A DNA stretch of 49,654 bases, taken from the NCBI RefSeq assembly GCF_003149455.1, contig NZ_QFFK01000018.1, forward strand, positions 1 through 49,654, given 5' to 3'. This stretch comes from Chitinophaga deserti. Lineage in GTDB: Bacteria > Bacteroidota > Bacteroidia > Chitinophagales > Chitinophagaceae. Under the pieces are notes generated by a model. That model ran no database searches, was not told the origin of the DNA, and worked only from the letters and a program-made list of their open reading frames with translations. Within the stretch, counting starts at the first letter, position 1. Each line of letters starts with the position of its first letter. Shown here piece after piece: positions 8,909 to 17,053 of this stretch. The position numbers and the translations under genes are program-made.

Positions 8909-9874
8909 TTATTTGCGTATTAACTCATATTCGGTGTCAGACCTGCGTTGTATCTGCAGGTCGAGCATTTCGGCGAGCACGGTAAGTGCTTCGTCGAGGG
9001 GCATGTGGCTGAAGCGGACGGTGATCCTGCTTTCGCGCAGTTGTTTGTCGTTAGTTTCGAGGTCTACCCGGTAATAGGAAGCCAGTGTTTCCAGTACCAC
9101 CTGCAGGGATTGATTGCTGAAGGAGAGATCGCTGTTACCCCATCCGCAGCGGTAGGCGAAGTTACCTTCGGGCTGTTTCACATCGCCGGTGGCCGCATTC
9201 ACTACCGCCATGTTACCGGCGGTGAGGATCACTTTCTTACCGTTACCTTCCACACTTACCTTGCCATCCCATACCGTAACATCACTGAAACCGGCTGAAG
9301 TGCTGATATTAAAGGAGGTACCCAGCACTTTCACGACGCCTTTCGGCACCGCTATGCTGAACTGCCGCTGCGCATCCTGGCTTATTTTGAAGAACGCCTC
9401 TCCGGCAGTGAGCCGTAACGATCTTTCGCGGTTATTGATTTTATATTGTACCGTAGCACCGGGGCGGAGGAATACATCTGAACCATCGGGCAGGCGGAGA
9501 CTGTCTTTCACAGTATGATGTGCCGTATAGGAGACCCATTCACCATCTCCCCCTTTCATCCACCAGTAACCTGCAAGGGCCATTAAAGGCAGTACTACTG
9601 CTGCCACCTTCCACCAGGTGCGGCCCGGCTTCATGGGAACCACTGTTGCGGGAGCGGGTTGGGTAATATGATCATTGAGCCGGTTCCAGCCAGATTGCAT
9701 ATCGAAAGGCTCCGGCGGCAGCTGCCGCGAAGCTTCCCACACCCGTTTGGCGTCTTCAAACAGGCGGCGGTTCTCCTCCCCGGCATCCAGCCAGTTGTTC
9801 AACTCCCGGATTTTGTCCGGGTTGCCGCTGTCGGCGAGGTAGTCGATTATGAATTTGGACAGGTCGTTTTCCAT
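8909..9874 (-). CDS. FecR family anti-sigma factor, system A
   Basis: A 321-residue single-pass inner-membrane protein. A cytoplasmic sigma-binding region (1-80) is followed by a membrane helix at about 88-106, a FecR beta-domain (115-215: LPDGSDVFLRPGATVQY, GEAFFKI, VLGTSFNI) and a C-terminal DUF4974 domain (about 250-318: SFSNQSLQVVLETLASYY). FecR proteins hold their ECF sigma factor and release it when the STN domain of the liganded SusC touches the periplasmic part. It lies 54 bp after the sigma gene and before SusC A. Confidence 0.92.
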   Translation of the reverse strand: MENDLSKFIIDYLADSGNPDKIRELNNWLDAGEENRRLFEDAKRVWEASRQLPPEPFDMQSGWNRLNDHITQPAPATVVPMKPGRTWWKVAAVVLPLMALAGYWWMKGGDGEWVSYTAHHTVKDSLRLPDGSDVFLRPGATVQYKINNRERSLRLTAGEAFFKISQDAQRQFSIAVPKGVVKVLGTSFNISTSAGFSDVTVWDGKVSVEGNGKKVILTAGNMAVVNAATGDVKQPEGNFAYRCGWGNSDLSFSNQSLQVVLETLASYYRVDLETNDKQLRESRITVRFSHMPLDEALTVLAEMLDLQIQRRSDTEYELIRK

Positions 9875-9928
9875 ATGCTTATATTATGAAGACAATGCAG
9901 AAAAGAGATACTTTGATGCGAAACGAAA

Positions 9929-10474
9929 TTATTTTTTGGGAGCCAGCTGGCTGCGCAGGGATTTCAGGGCTACAGACAGCTGGAAGTAAACGGTATTGAG
10001 AGTAATATTCAGTTTCTCCGCTATTTCGGAGGGCTCCAGGCCGTTGATGCGGCTGAGGAGGAATATTTCGCGGCAGCGGGGCGCCAGTGTCTGGAGGCAC
10101 TGCATCAGCTCCTGCTGGAACAGAATATAGTCGGAAACTTCAAACAGAGAATCACCATCGGCCTGAAACCGGAGGATTTCGTCTCCAAGTTGGCGTTTCC
10201 GCCTTTTCAGTTCATTGATGCATTGGTTGGTGACAGCCCGGTAAAGGTAATTACGGACCTGGCCGGTAATGACGATCTGCCCTCCTTTATCCCACAGGTG
10301 TGCAAAAAGATTGTGAACCATGTCTTTGGCCAGGCTGCTGTCTTTCACCCAGCGGAAAGCCAGGAGGTAAAGGGCTTCGCTATAGGTGGTATATAATTCC
10401 TGGAAGACAGTTACATCCCGGTTACGCAACGCGTCGTTGACCAAGGCGGCAGAGATGAGCGATTCGTCTTTCAT
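9929..10474 (-). CDS. ECF RNA polymerase sigma factor, system A
   Basis: A 181-residue sigma-70 family factor of the Bacteroidota FecI-like group. Region 2 covers about 22-90 (FQELYTTYSEALYLLAFRWV, then VRNYLYRAVTNQCINELKRR) and region 4 about 118-172 (REIFLLSRINGLEPSEIAEKL with its helix-turn-helix). The open frame reaches back to 10636, but that extension is unlike the family and overlaps the terminator of the next gene, so I start at the ATG at 10474. It most likely directs transcription of the SusC/SusD/GH18 genes behind it. Confidence 0.9.
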   Translation of the reverse strand: MKDESLISAALVNDALRNRDVTVFQELYTTYSEALYLLAFRWVKDSSLAKDMVHNLFAHLWDKGGQIVITGQVRNYLYRAVTNQCINELKRRKRQLGDEILRFQADGDSLFEVSDYILFQQELMQCLQTLAPRCREIFLLSRINGLEPSEIAEKLNITLNTVYFQLSVALKSLRSQLAPKK

Positions 10475-10562
10475 TCCCGTAATAATACAAAATATCCACA
10501 TACTTTCCTGCCTGCAGATTCCCTGCAAGCCGGCAGGTTGGATAATCATATTCTCTATAATT

Positions 10563-10599
10563 AAAGAACCCGGAAGCGGGGATGCTTCAGGGTTCCTTA
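10563..10599 (-). terminator. Intrinsic terminator after the metallo-hydrolase gene
   Basis: On the minus strand GAACCC pairs with GGGTTC and GAAGC with GCTTC, followed by TTTAATTATA. It lies just beyond the stop of the hydrolase gene and upstream of sigma A, so it isolates the two units. Confidence 0.7.
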
Positions 10600-10616
10600 T
10601 CTGCCGGAATATTATA

Positions 10617-11378
10617 TTACCGGATAAAAACCTCACCGTCTACGGGCACAAAACAGCGCCCTTCGAGGCCTGCAGCAAGGATGGCGGAACGGTTATACTC
10701 CCTGTTCTCTGCACTGTGATTTACCGTTTCGAGATGCACCACGTAAACATTTGCATCAGGGGCATAGCGGGCAGTGGTTACGATATCGTTTACATCCATC
10801 ACAATGGCATCACCGGTTTCGAACCTGGCAGCACCTCCATTTACCACGATATGCTTTGGCTGGTAGCGGTCGATAGCCTGTTTCACATCGTTACACCAGA
10901 TCGTATCTCCTGCTATATACAGGCTATGCCCTTCATGCGCCAGTACATACCCGGAAACAATGCCCATCAGTTTACCAATTTCCCCGGTGCCATGTTGCCC
11001 GCCAGTGCGGTGGATGGTAATGCCTTCCCATTCGAGCCGGTCTTCAATAGCCACAATGTTGCTGAAGCCCGCCTGTTGAATGGCATCGGTATCCACCGGC
11101 TGGCAAAAGATCTGCATATCACGAGGTATCATGTTTTGCGCAACGGTATCCCAGTGATCGTTATGGAGATGCGTCAGGAGTACTGCATCAGTCTGAGCAA
11201 TTAACTTCTCCAGTTCCGCCGTATCAACAGGAAGCTCTACCTTTGGGTTGCGAATTTCATTACCGGTACCCTGAATGGCAGAATAGGTATCCTTAGGTGC
11301 AAGCATGGGATCCACGAGTATTCTTTTGTTGTTCAGTGTGAGCCATAAGGTTGCATGCCGCAATAGTTGTACTGTCAT
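10617..11378 (-). CDS. MBL-fold metallo-hydrolase
   Basis: A 253-residue cytoplasmic protein with the metallo-beta-lactamase metal motif THLHNDH (His70, His72, Asp74, His75), a third-ligand region around TGGQHGTGE, and a later Asp in YIAGDTIW. It resembles UlaG/YtnP-like stand-alone hydrolases that act on lactones or phosphoesters; the substrate cannot be told. It is divergent from the HxlR regulator at 11469 with a 90-bp shared upstream region, which is typical of a regulator and its target. Confidence 0.85.
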   Translation of the reverse strand: MTVQLLRHATLWLTLNNKRILVDPMLAPKDTYSAIQGTGNEIRNPKVELPVDTAELEKLIAQTDAVLLTHLHNDHWDTVAQNMIPRDMQIFCQPVDTDAIQQAGFSNIVAIEDRLEWEGITIHRTGGQHGTGEIGKLMGIVSGYVLAHEGHSLYIAGDTIWCNDVKQAIDRYQPKHIVVNGGAARFETGDAIVMDVNDIVTTARYAPDANVYVVHLETVNHSAENREYNRSAILAAGLEGRCFVPVDGEVFIR

Positions 11379-11390
11379 TGTTTTTAATTT

Positions 11391-11404
11391 TACACAAAAT
11401 TGTA
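11391..11404. promoter_or_regulatory. Dyad in the hydrolase/HxlR intergenic region
   Basis: TACACAAAATTGTA contains a TACA/TGTA dyad and lies 13 bp upstream of the hydrolase start, between the two divergent genes. It may be part of the promoter or an operator half. The evidence is symmetry and position only. Confidence 0.3.
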
Positions 11405-11440
11405 CCCTTGCAGCAATCCGGCCAAGAAGGTCACCAAAAG

Positions 11441-11453
11441 GTAACCCGGTTAC
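11441..11453. promoter_or_regulatory. Palindromic operator candidate, HxlR/hydrolase region
   Basis: GTAACCCGGTTAC is a perfect 13-bp odd-centred palindrome 15 bp upstream of the HxlR start. HxlR factors usually bind dyads in divergent intergenic regions, so this is the best operator candidate here. A 12-bp form of it (GTAACCYGGTTA) also occurs at 14971. Confidence 0.45.
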
Positions 11454-11468
11454 TTAACAGTATCCCAC

Positions 11469-11837
11469 ATGACACAAACCCAGTTCAGATATTGCGGCCT
11501 CAACGTGGCCCTGAAAACGTTGACGGGAAAATGGAAACCCATGATCCTTTTCCACCTGTTCCGTACAGAAGAGATCCGGTTTAATGAGCTATGGCGCATC
11601 ATTCCCAAAGTATCCAAGAAAGTGCTGTTGCAGCAATTAGGACAGATGGAAGAAGATGGGCTTTTGACACGTGAGGAACGGAAGGGTTTTCCGCCGGAAG
11701 TGTATTACCGTATTTCGGAAAAAGGCAGGGCACTGGGCAGCGTATTGGCGCAACTGGAAGCCTGGGCCAATACATACGCGCCACAACAGGTGCAACAGGT
11801 GTTCGACAGCGAAAAGCATGTGCAGCCTTTTGACTGA
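11469..11837 (+). CDS. HxlR-family winged-helix transcriptional regulator
   Basis: A 122-residue protein that is almost entirely an HxlR winged helix: an N-terminal Cys (Cys9) in FRYCGLNVALKTLTGKWK, recognition region FNELWRIIPKVSKKVLLQQL, and wing GFPPEVYYRISEKG. HxlR proteins are dimeric activators or repressors that often respond to electrophiles, aldehydes or redox change, sometimes through the N-terminal Cys. It probably controls the divergent metallo-hydrolase and itself. Confidence 0.92.
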   Translation: MTQTQFRYCGLNVALKTLTGKWKPMILFHLFRTEEIRFNELWRIIPKVSKKVLLQQLGQMEEDGLLTREERKGFPPEVYYRISEKGRALGSVLAQLEAWANTYAPQQVQQVFDSEKHVQPFD

Positions 11838-11854
11838 ATACCCGCAGCAAACCA

Positions 11855-12223
11855 TCAATGAAACTTATACCCCACTCCTGCTGTCCATATCCACCTGTCG
11901 GTTTTATTATGGAAGAAGGCAGGTACAATCAGCACGAAACTCCTGTAATCCAGCCGGGGGCCAATACCCAGCCGTGGCTCTGCTTTACTGTCAACAATCA
12001 GCAGTGAAGGAAACGCCGCCAGCGCAACGCTTAGTTCCGGGGTGAACTTTAGTTTGAGATGCGGGCCACCAACGTTGAATGCAATGGTTTTATCACCGAA
12101 AGAAACGCCTGCCATGCCTTCGAGACCTACTGAAAGTTTTCTGCGCGGGCGGGTTGAATCGGAAGATTGGGCAAATAGGAACTGGCCCGTCAGCAGCGCG
12201 GTTAATAGCAATACATACTTCAT
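11855..12223 (-). CDS. Small exported protein of unknown function
   Basis: A 122-residue protein with a clear Sec signal (MKYVLLLTALLTGQFLFAQ). The mature part alternates hydrophobic and polar residues, is rich in Gly and aromatics (GLEGMAGVSFGDKTIAFNVGG), and ends VGYKFH, which suggests a small beta-barrel or an outer-membrane-associated beta protein. I do not recognise the family. It starts 14 bp after chrA and is probably the last gene of that operon; a role in metal stress is only guilt by association. Confidence 0.75.
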   Translation of the reverse strand: MKYVLLLTALLTGQFLFAQSSDSTRPRRKLSVGLEGMAGVSFGDKTIAFNVGGPHLKLKFTPELSVALAAFPSLLIVDSKAEPRLGIGPRLDYRSFVLIVPAFFHNKTDRWIWTAGVGYKFH

Positions 12224-12237
12224 ATCAAATGGGTGGT

Positions 12238-13401
12238 TTAAGAAAGGATTGTTTTCAGCGCAATACCGGCAACGGCAGCCAGTAGGATGATGAGGGGTTC
12301 CGGTATTTTCTGAAAGCGGTAAAGTGTAAGTATGGTAATGATGGCAAGCCCTATCGTCCAGCCATCTGTAAGAGAGCGTTTGCCTAATACGATCACCGCG
12401 CCGGAAATGGCACCGATAGCAGCTGCGGTAACACCATCCACAAATGCTTTAATGCCCGGATGCTTCCCATATTTGCGGAAATAAGGCGCCGGTAGCACCG
12501 TAAAGAGATAGCAGGGAAAGAAGGTGGCAAAGGCTGCCACACATGCCCCGGGAAACCCGGCTGTGAGGTAACCGATGAAACCGACAGTGATCACTACAGG
12601 GCCTGGTGTGATCATAGCCACCGCCACCGCATCCATAAACTGCTGCTCATTCAGCCATCCGTATTCCTTCACCACACCACCGTAGAGAAACGGTACAATT
12701 GCCAGTCCGCTCCCAAACACAAACGCCCCTGCTTTCGTGAAGTACAGTCCTATCTTCCACAACGTATCGCCCGATGCACTCTGCAGCAGCGGCGCCAGTA
12801 TCAGTGAGGGCGCCATATTACTCCCCGGAAGCTGAAATCGCTTTGGCGGAGCCTTCACCAGCCAGTACAATACCCCTGCGCCGAGGAACAGCCACACATT
12901 CTCCGTTTCAAACCAGACAGTAAATACACCCGAAAGCAAATAGATACCGATCAGCCATTTGTTGGTGCCGATAGATTTACGGGTGAGCTTATAGGCGCTC
13001 ATGGCAATGATCCCGATCACCGCAGCCCCTACCCCATAAAAGACAGCCTGCATCCAGGGAATGCCTTCCCAGAGGGTATACACATACCCCAGCGCGAGCA
13101 CCATGAGGAAGGAGGGAAATACGAATGCCAGTCCGGCCAGGGTAGCACCTAAAACCTTGTAATGAACATATCCGATGTAAATGCCCAGCTGGGCCGCCAG
13201 CGGACCGGGCGCCAGTTGAGCCAGCGCCAGCCCTTCCCGATAATCTTCCTCACTGATCCATCCTTTGCGCTCCACGAGGTCGCGGTGCATATAACCCGCC
13301 AGTGCCACGGGGCCGCCGAAGCCCCATGTGCCCAGTTTCAGAAAATAAATAACGAGATCCCGCAGGGAATAGGCGGGTAAAGATGTTCCGATACCGTTCA
13401 T
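12238..13401 (-). CDS. chrA: Chromate transporter ChrA, two-domain
   Basis: A 387-residue polytopic inner-membrane protein with the tandem halves of the CHR family. The first half has FGGPVALAGYMHRDLVER and ALAQLAPGPLAAQLGIYIGY; the second has FGSGLAIVPFL and AVAVAMITPGPVVITVGFIGY. These repeated FGG/FGS and PGP motifs are the family signature. Characterised long-chain ChrA proteins export chromate by proton-coupled antiport. It follows the ChrB-domain regulator by 64 bp, which supports a chromate role; sulfate-like oxyanions are an alternative substrate. Confidence 0.93.
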   Translation of the reverse strand: MNGIGTSLPAYSLRDLVIYFLKLGTWGFGGPVALAGYMHRDLVERKGWISEEDYREGLALAQLAPGPLAAQLGIYIGYVHYKVLGATLAGLAFVFPSFLMVLALGYVYTLWEGIPWMQAVFYGVGAAVIGIIAMSAYKLTRKSIGTNKWLIGIYLLSGVFTVWFETENVWLFLGAGVLYWLVKAPPKRFQLPGSNMAPSLILAPLLQSASGDTLWKIGLYFTKAGAFVFGSGLAIVPFLYGGVVKEYGWLNEQQFMDAVAVAMITPGPVVITVGFIGYLTAGFPGACVAAFATFFPCYLFTVLPAPYFRKYGKHPGIKAFVDGVTAAAIGAISGAVIVLGKRSLTDGWTIGLAIITILTLYRFQKIPEPLIILLAAVAGIALKTILS

Positions 13402-13465
13402 ACATGCAAGTTCGCCCTGTGCGAAACCAAAAAATAGAACGGAAATAACCGGGCTGGTACGGAAT

Positions 13466-14308
13466 TTACTTTTCCGGGAGATTTTTCCGGTATTCGGAGG
13501 GACTTTGGCCGGTATGCTTCTTAAAAATGCGGGTAAAATGGCTCTGATCAGAGAAGCCGGTGAGGTAGGCGATCTCCGTCAGGGTATGCTTTGAATCGAG
13601 CAGCTGGATGGCTTTTTCTATACGCAGCTTGCGGATGTAATCGCCAAAGGAGAGGTTATCGAAGTATTTGGAGAACTCGCGGGATAAATATGCGGGATGC
13701 ACCTGCAGGGTTTCCGAGAGTCCTTTGAGGCTCAGGCTAAGGTTGGTATCAATCTGATCCTGTATAATATCCCTCAGCTCCTTTGCCCATTCCGGCACTT
13801 TTTTGCCTGTTGCTTTTTGCTGGTGGAGGAACTTATTGAATACTTCCAGCAGCAGGTTTTCAAACGGCTGCTGGGTGTGACTTACGTTCTGCAAGTGTTT
13901 GGCCCAGCTGTAAAGGGCATCATAAAGCAGCATGCCTTTTTCGAGCAGGCGCTGATCATCCGGCTCGTTATAAGCCAGGCCGGCGGAGATAGCCCAGAGC
14001 CCGGATGCCTGGGAGGCCAGGTCGTGCCGGTCAGTATCCGCCCCTCTTACGATGGGGGCCATTACGTGTACGGCGGGGTCTGTGACCTGGTGCTTTTCGA
14101 TCAGGAAATCGAACGTGCATTTATCAGCGTGGTGCGTGTATTCCACACCGGGAATGTCGAAAGGCGTGGCGCCCAGGGCTTCGGCCCGGGGTATTACTTC
14201 TTCGAACGGCACGTAAATGATCTCTGCGTCCGGGTCAATGAACCGGCGGATGAGCCATGGGCAGGCGAGGCGGTCGATCTTTGGGCGTTCGCGGGTAATC
14301 CATTTCAT
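13466..14308 (-). CDS. ChrB C-terminal domain fused to an AraC-type DNA-binding domain
   Basis: A 280-residue protein in two parts. Residues 1 to about 140 match the chromate-resistance ChrB domain (MKWITRERPKIDRLACPWLI, RRFIDPDAEIIYVP, HHADKCTFDFLIEKH). Residues about 190-278 are an AraC double helix-turn-helix (LSETLQVHPAYLSREFSKYF and LTEIAYLTGFSDQSHFTRIF, ending GQSPSEYRK). The piece between is helical. In Proteobacteria ChrB is a separate chromate-responsive regulator of chrA; here its sensor-like domain is joined to another class of DNA-binding module. Just upstream of chrA, it is likely the chromate-responsive activator of the operon. The fusion is read directly from one uninterrupted frame. 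Confidence 0.88.
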   Translation of the reverse strand: MKWITRERPKIDRLACPWLIRRFIDPDAEIIYVPFEEVIPRAEALGATPFDIPGVEYTHHADKCTFDFLIEKHQVTDPAVHVMAPIVRGADTDRHDLASQASGLWAISAGLAYNEPDDQRLLEKGMLLYDALYSWAKHLQNVSHTQQPFENLLLEVFNKFLHQQKATGKKVPEWAKELRDIIQDQIDTNLSLSLKGLSETLQVHPAYLSREFSKYFDNLSFGDYIRKLRIEKAIQLLDSKHTLTEIAYLTGFSDQSHFTRIFKKHTGQSPSEYRKNLPEK

Positions 14309-14361
14309 ACAAATGCAATATACCTAAGCGAACAACCATTTGATCATGCCCCTTCAAATTT

Positions 14362-14814
14362 TTACTGCAATACCTCACTCACCTGGATCACCGGTATAAT
14401 GTCGGTGTACTTGGCAATATCCTTCCGGATGGTATCTGCATAAGGCGCCAGAGCATTTTCGTAGGCCGACAGGCGCTCAAAATACAGGTAGCCGATAGCC
14501 GCGAAAGGCAACGGCTCCCCGGGCCGGCCGCTGGCAATGCCTTTATCGATCTTAACGGCTTTCAGGGAATCGCCCATCAGGGTGGCTACCAGCGGCATAT
14601 GGGTATGCTCGTAGTAATGCATATCAAAATGCTTCCCCTCCGAATATGGATAGAGGATCGTCACTTTAATCATTCCCTTCCGGGTAACGGGTGAATCTGT
14701 TGAATCGGATGAATTTACTGAAACTGATGAATTGGATGATACTGCAGGAGGCTGCTGCTGACAGCTGAAAAGGAATCCGATGGATAACAGAACGAGGGAG
14801 AGTGTTGTTTTCAT
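14362..14814 (-). CDS. EthD-like lipoprotein
   Basis: A 150-residue protein with lipobox LFSC (Cys18), a Ser/Asn/Asp-rich linker (about 20-45) encoded by 9-bp repeats, and an EthD/ferredoxin-like domain starting at MIKVTILYPYSEGKHFDMHYYEHTHMP. The motif FDMHYYxxHMP is characteristic of EthD proteins, which are usually small cytoplasmic dimers linked to ether or polyketide degradation. A lipid-anchored, exported form is unusual. It stands 53 bp upstream of the ChrB/AraC gene on the same strand and may be its first operon partner. Substrate unknown. Confidence 0.82.
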   Translation of the reverse strand: MKTTLSLVLLSIGFLFSCQQQPPAVSSNSSVSVNSSDSTDSPVTRKGMIKVTILYPYSEGKHFDMHYYEHTHMPLVATLMGDSLKAVKIDKGIASGRPGEPLPFAAIGYLYFERLSAYENALAPYADTIRKDIAKYTDIIPVIQVSEVLQ

Positions 14815-14970
14815 GGGTTTGTTTTAAGTGGAATGTATACGGGGTTACCGGTCCTATAAATATAACAGGGTATCTGCATACCTGCAATAGCGGCATACAG
14901 GTATGAAACCTTTCGAAATAATTTTAAACTTTTTGTAACTTACCAACTTACCGTTTTTCAAACTTACCAA

Positions 14971-14984
14971 GTAACCTGGTTAAC
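14971..14984. promoter_or_regulatory. Palindrome-like site upstream of the GH123 gene
   Basis: GTAACCTGGTTAAC lies 12 bp before the GH123 start and shares GTAACCYGGTTA with 11441-11452. Three direct copies of AACTTACC stand just upstream (14937, 14945, 14960). Together they look like a regulator-binding region; the protein is unknown. Confidence 0.3.
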
Positions 14985-14995
14985 TATTAACATCC

Positions 14996-16780
14996 ATGAT
15001 CGCAAAAAGTCAGTTCCACAGATTGCTATGCCTGGGCTTATTCACCAGCATTTCCTTTCCCGCATTTTCCCAGCAGCTGCAATGGGATAAAGGCCAGACC
15101 TTCGTTGAGGCACCAGACCCCGTTCCGTCCAACGGACAAAGCTGGAATGCAGTAAAACCGGGCCTTCACGCTTCTTTCGTTTCTATAGACAAGCGATTCG
15201 CCAAATCCGAAGCACCGGGCATCACTATTGAAAAGGCCGTACACCTGAAGGGCTGGAAAGGCGAGCGCCTCTCCGCACAGCTGCTCCTCTGGACGGCAGA
15301 CTCTATTCCCGGCGTTAAAGTGCAGGTAACCGATCCGGTTGCCGCAAACGGAAATAAACTCGGACAGGCAGCTTATGCCCGTTTTGAGCGATATATCATT
15401 ACCGACACCTACGGCCCCGGTTGCGGCTGGCGCAAACCAGGCGATTTTCCTGCTTCCCTCTCCCCTGACATGCTCGACGACCTCACTTCCTACAACCTCG
15501 AAAAGAAGAAGGTACGCCCGGTATGGATCACGGTAGACGTGCCCCGAACTGCCGCTAAAGGCACTTACACTGCCAAAGTGCAGGTAACCGCCGCAGGTGG
15601 TAAAAAGCAGGAGCTGAGCCTCACGCTGGACGTGATCGACCTCACCCTGCCCACACCCACAGACTGGATTTTCCACCTCGACCAATGGCAGCACCCCGCC
15701 ACTATTGCACGAGTAAACAATGTACCGGTATGGAGTGATGCGCATTTTGCCGCCATGGAACCGCAGATGAAGATGCTGGCCAGCCTCGGCCAGAAAGTGA
15801 TCACCGCCACCCTCAACAAGGACCCCTGGCATGTTCAAACCCTCGATCCTTACGAAGACATGATCATCTGGACGAAGGAAAAAGACGGCAGCTGGTCGTA
15901 CGACTACAAAATATTCGACAGATGGGTGACTTTCATGATGGGACTCGGCATTACCAAAATGATTAACTGTTATTCCATCGTTCCCTGGAATAATGAGATA
16001 CATTATAAAGATGCCGCAACCGGTAAATTTGTGGATGTGGTAGCCAAACCCGGCACACCGGCATTCACTGAAATGTGGGAACCTTTCCTGAAAGACTTCG
16101 TAGTTCACCTGCGTCAGAAAGGCTGGCTGGAGAAAACGAACATCGCCCTTGATGAGCGGAATAAAGATGAAATGGGTCTGGCGTTTACCCTGATCGAAAA
16201 AGCCTCGCCCGCACTGAGCGTGTCGTATGCTGATAACCAGAAAACCTATCAGCGGTACCCCAACAGCCGCGATGTGAGCACTGCCGTGCAGCACCCTATC
16301 GCTTCAAAGGATCTGGCAGACCGTACCGCGCGTGGGCTTAACACCACTTTTTACGTGTATTGCGGAAACAATTTCCCTAACCAGTTCACCTTCTCCGACC
16401 CGGCGGAATCAGCCTATATGGGCTGGTACGCCATGGCGGCAGGCTATAACGGTGTGCTGCGCTGGGCATTCAACTCCTGGGTAGAGAACCCGCTGGTAGA
16501 TTCCCGCTTCCGTACCTGGCCTGCAGGCGATACCTATATCGTATATCCCCAGGCACGCAGCTCCATCCGCTACGAGCGCCTGCTGGAAGGCATCCAGGAT
16601 TATGAAAAGGTGCGCGCCCTGAAGCAATTGCTGGAGCAAAAGCAGGATAAGGCACAACTGGGTAAACTGAACGCTGCCATTGCCAGGCTGAACAACAATA
16701 AGCGCCATGATGGCTGGAATGAAGATCTCAATTCCGCCAAGAAAGTGCTGAACGAGATTTCAGCAGCGGTTACCAGGTAA
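14996..16780 (+). CDS. GH123-type (DUF4091) glycoside hydrolase
   Basis: A 594-residue exported protein with a signal peptide ending SFPAFSQQ, an N-terminal beta-sandwich (about 60-215) and a barrel of the DUF4091/GH123 type. The adjacent acidic pair Asp386-Glu387 in IALDERNKDE matches the Asp-Glu catalytic pair of GH123, where Glu is the acid and Asp positions the N-acetyl group. Further family features are VLRWAFNSWVENPLVDSRF and SSIRYERLLEGIQDYEK. Characterised members are exo-beta-N-acetylgalactosaminidases; many DUF4091 proteins are untested. It stands alone, with a hairpin terminator behind it, and is not clearly part of system B. Confidence 0.85.
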   Translation: MIAKSQFHRLLCLGLFTSISFPAFSQQLQWDKGQTFVEAPDPVPSNGQSWNAVKPGLHASFVSIDKRFAKSEAPGITIEKAVHLKGWKGERLSAQLLLWTADSIPGVKVQVTDPVAANGNKLGQAAYARFERYIITDTYGPGCGWRKPGDFPASLSPDMLDDLTSYNLEKKKVRPVWITVDVPRTAAKGTYTAKVQVTAAGGKKQELSLTLDVIDLTLPTPTDWIFHLDQWQHPATIARVNNVPVWSDAHFAAMEPQMKMLASLGQKVITATLNKDPWHVQTLDPYEDMIIWTKEKDGSWSYDYKIFDRWVTFMMGLGITKMINCYSIVPWNNEIHYKDAATGKFVDVVAKPGTPAFTEMWEPFLKDFVVHLRQKGWLEKTNIALDERNKDEMGLAFTLIEKASPALSVSYADNQKTYQRYPNSRDVSTAVQHPIASKDLADRTARGLNTTFYVYCGNNFPNQFTFSDPAESAYMGWYAMAAGYNGVLRWAFNSWVENPLVDSRFRTWPAGDTYIVYPQARSSIRYERLLEGIQDYEKVRALKQLLEQKQDKAQLGKLNAAIARLNNNKRHDGWNEDLNSAKKVLNEISAAVTR

Positions 16781-16804
16781 TCACTTTACAACATTTATTA
16801 TATA

Positions 16805-16836
16805 AAGGAAGGGGCCATGTGCTCCTTCTTTTTTTT
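16805..16836 (+). terminator. Intrinsic terminator after the GH123 gene
   Basis: GAAGGGGC pairs with GCTCCTTC (one G-T wobble) around a 5-base loop and is followed by eight T residues. It begins 25 bp past the stop codon. Confidence 0.85.
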
Positions 16837-17021
16837 ACATTGCAATTCCCGGCTATACGTCTTTTATTATTGTTACAATTCTTTATCAATCGGTTTATAA
16901 CAATCGTCTCCAGATATACGATCCCTGTATATATAAGTATTTCTAACAGTTATGGAGCCGTTCAATGCACAAAAGGATTAAAAAACAATCACAGATAATT
17001 ATTCTTTCCGGCCCTTTTTAG

Positions 17022-17029
17022 TAAATTTA
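17022..17029 (+). promoter_or_regulatory. Possible -7 box of the sigma B gene
   Basis: TAAATTTA matches seven of eight positions of the Bacteroidota -7 element TAnnTTTG and lies 24 bp upstream of the start codon. No clear -33 TTTG is seen at the right distance. Confidence 0.25.
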
Positions 17030-17053
17030 CGTGAGAGGCTGCCTCACATACAC

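Noticed and set aside
10475..10636. N-terminal extension of sigma factor A
   Set aside because: The extra 54 residues resemble no sigma factor and overlap the terminator of the hydrolase gene. The ATG at 10474 gives a normal ECF length.
15038..16294. Long open frame on the minus strand within the GH123 gene
   Set aside because: It lies wholly opposite a strongly supported gene, has no recognisable motif and shows the Cys/His/Arg-rich composition typical of antisense frames. The same applies to long frames opposite SusD B (22973-24133), SusC C (32053-33147), SusD C (35085-36221) and the kinase-isomerase gene (42839-43849).
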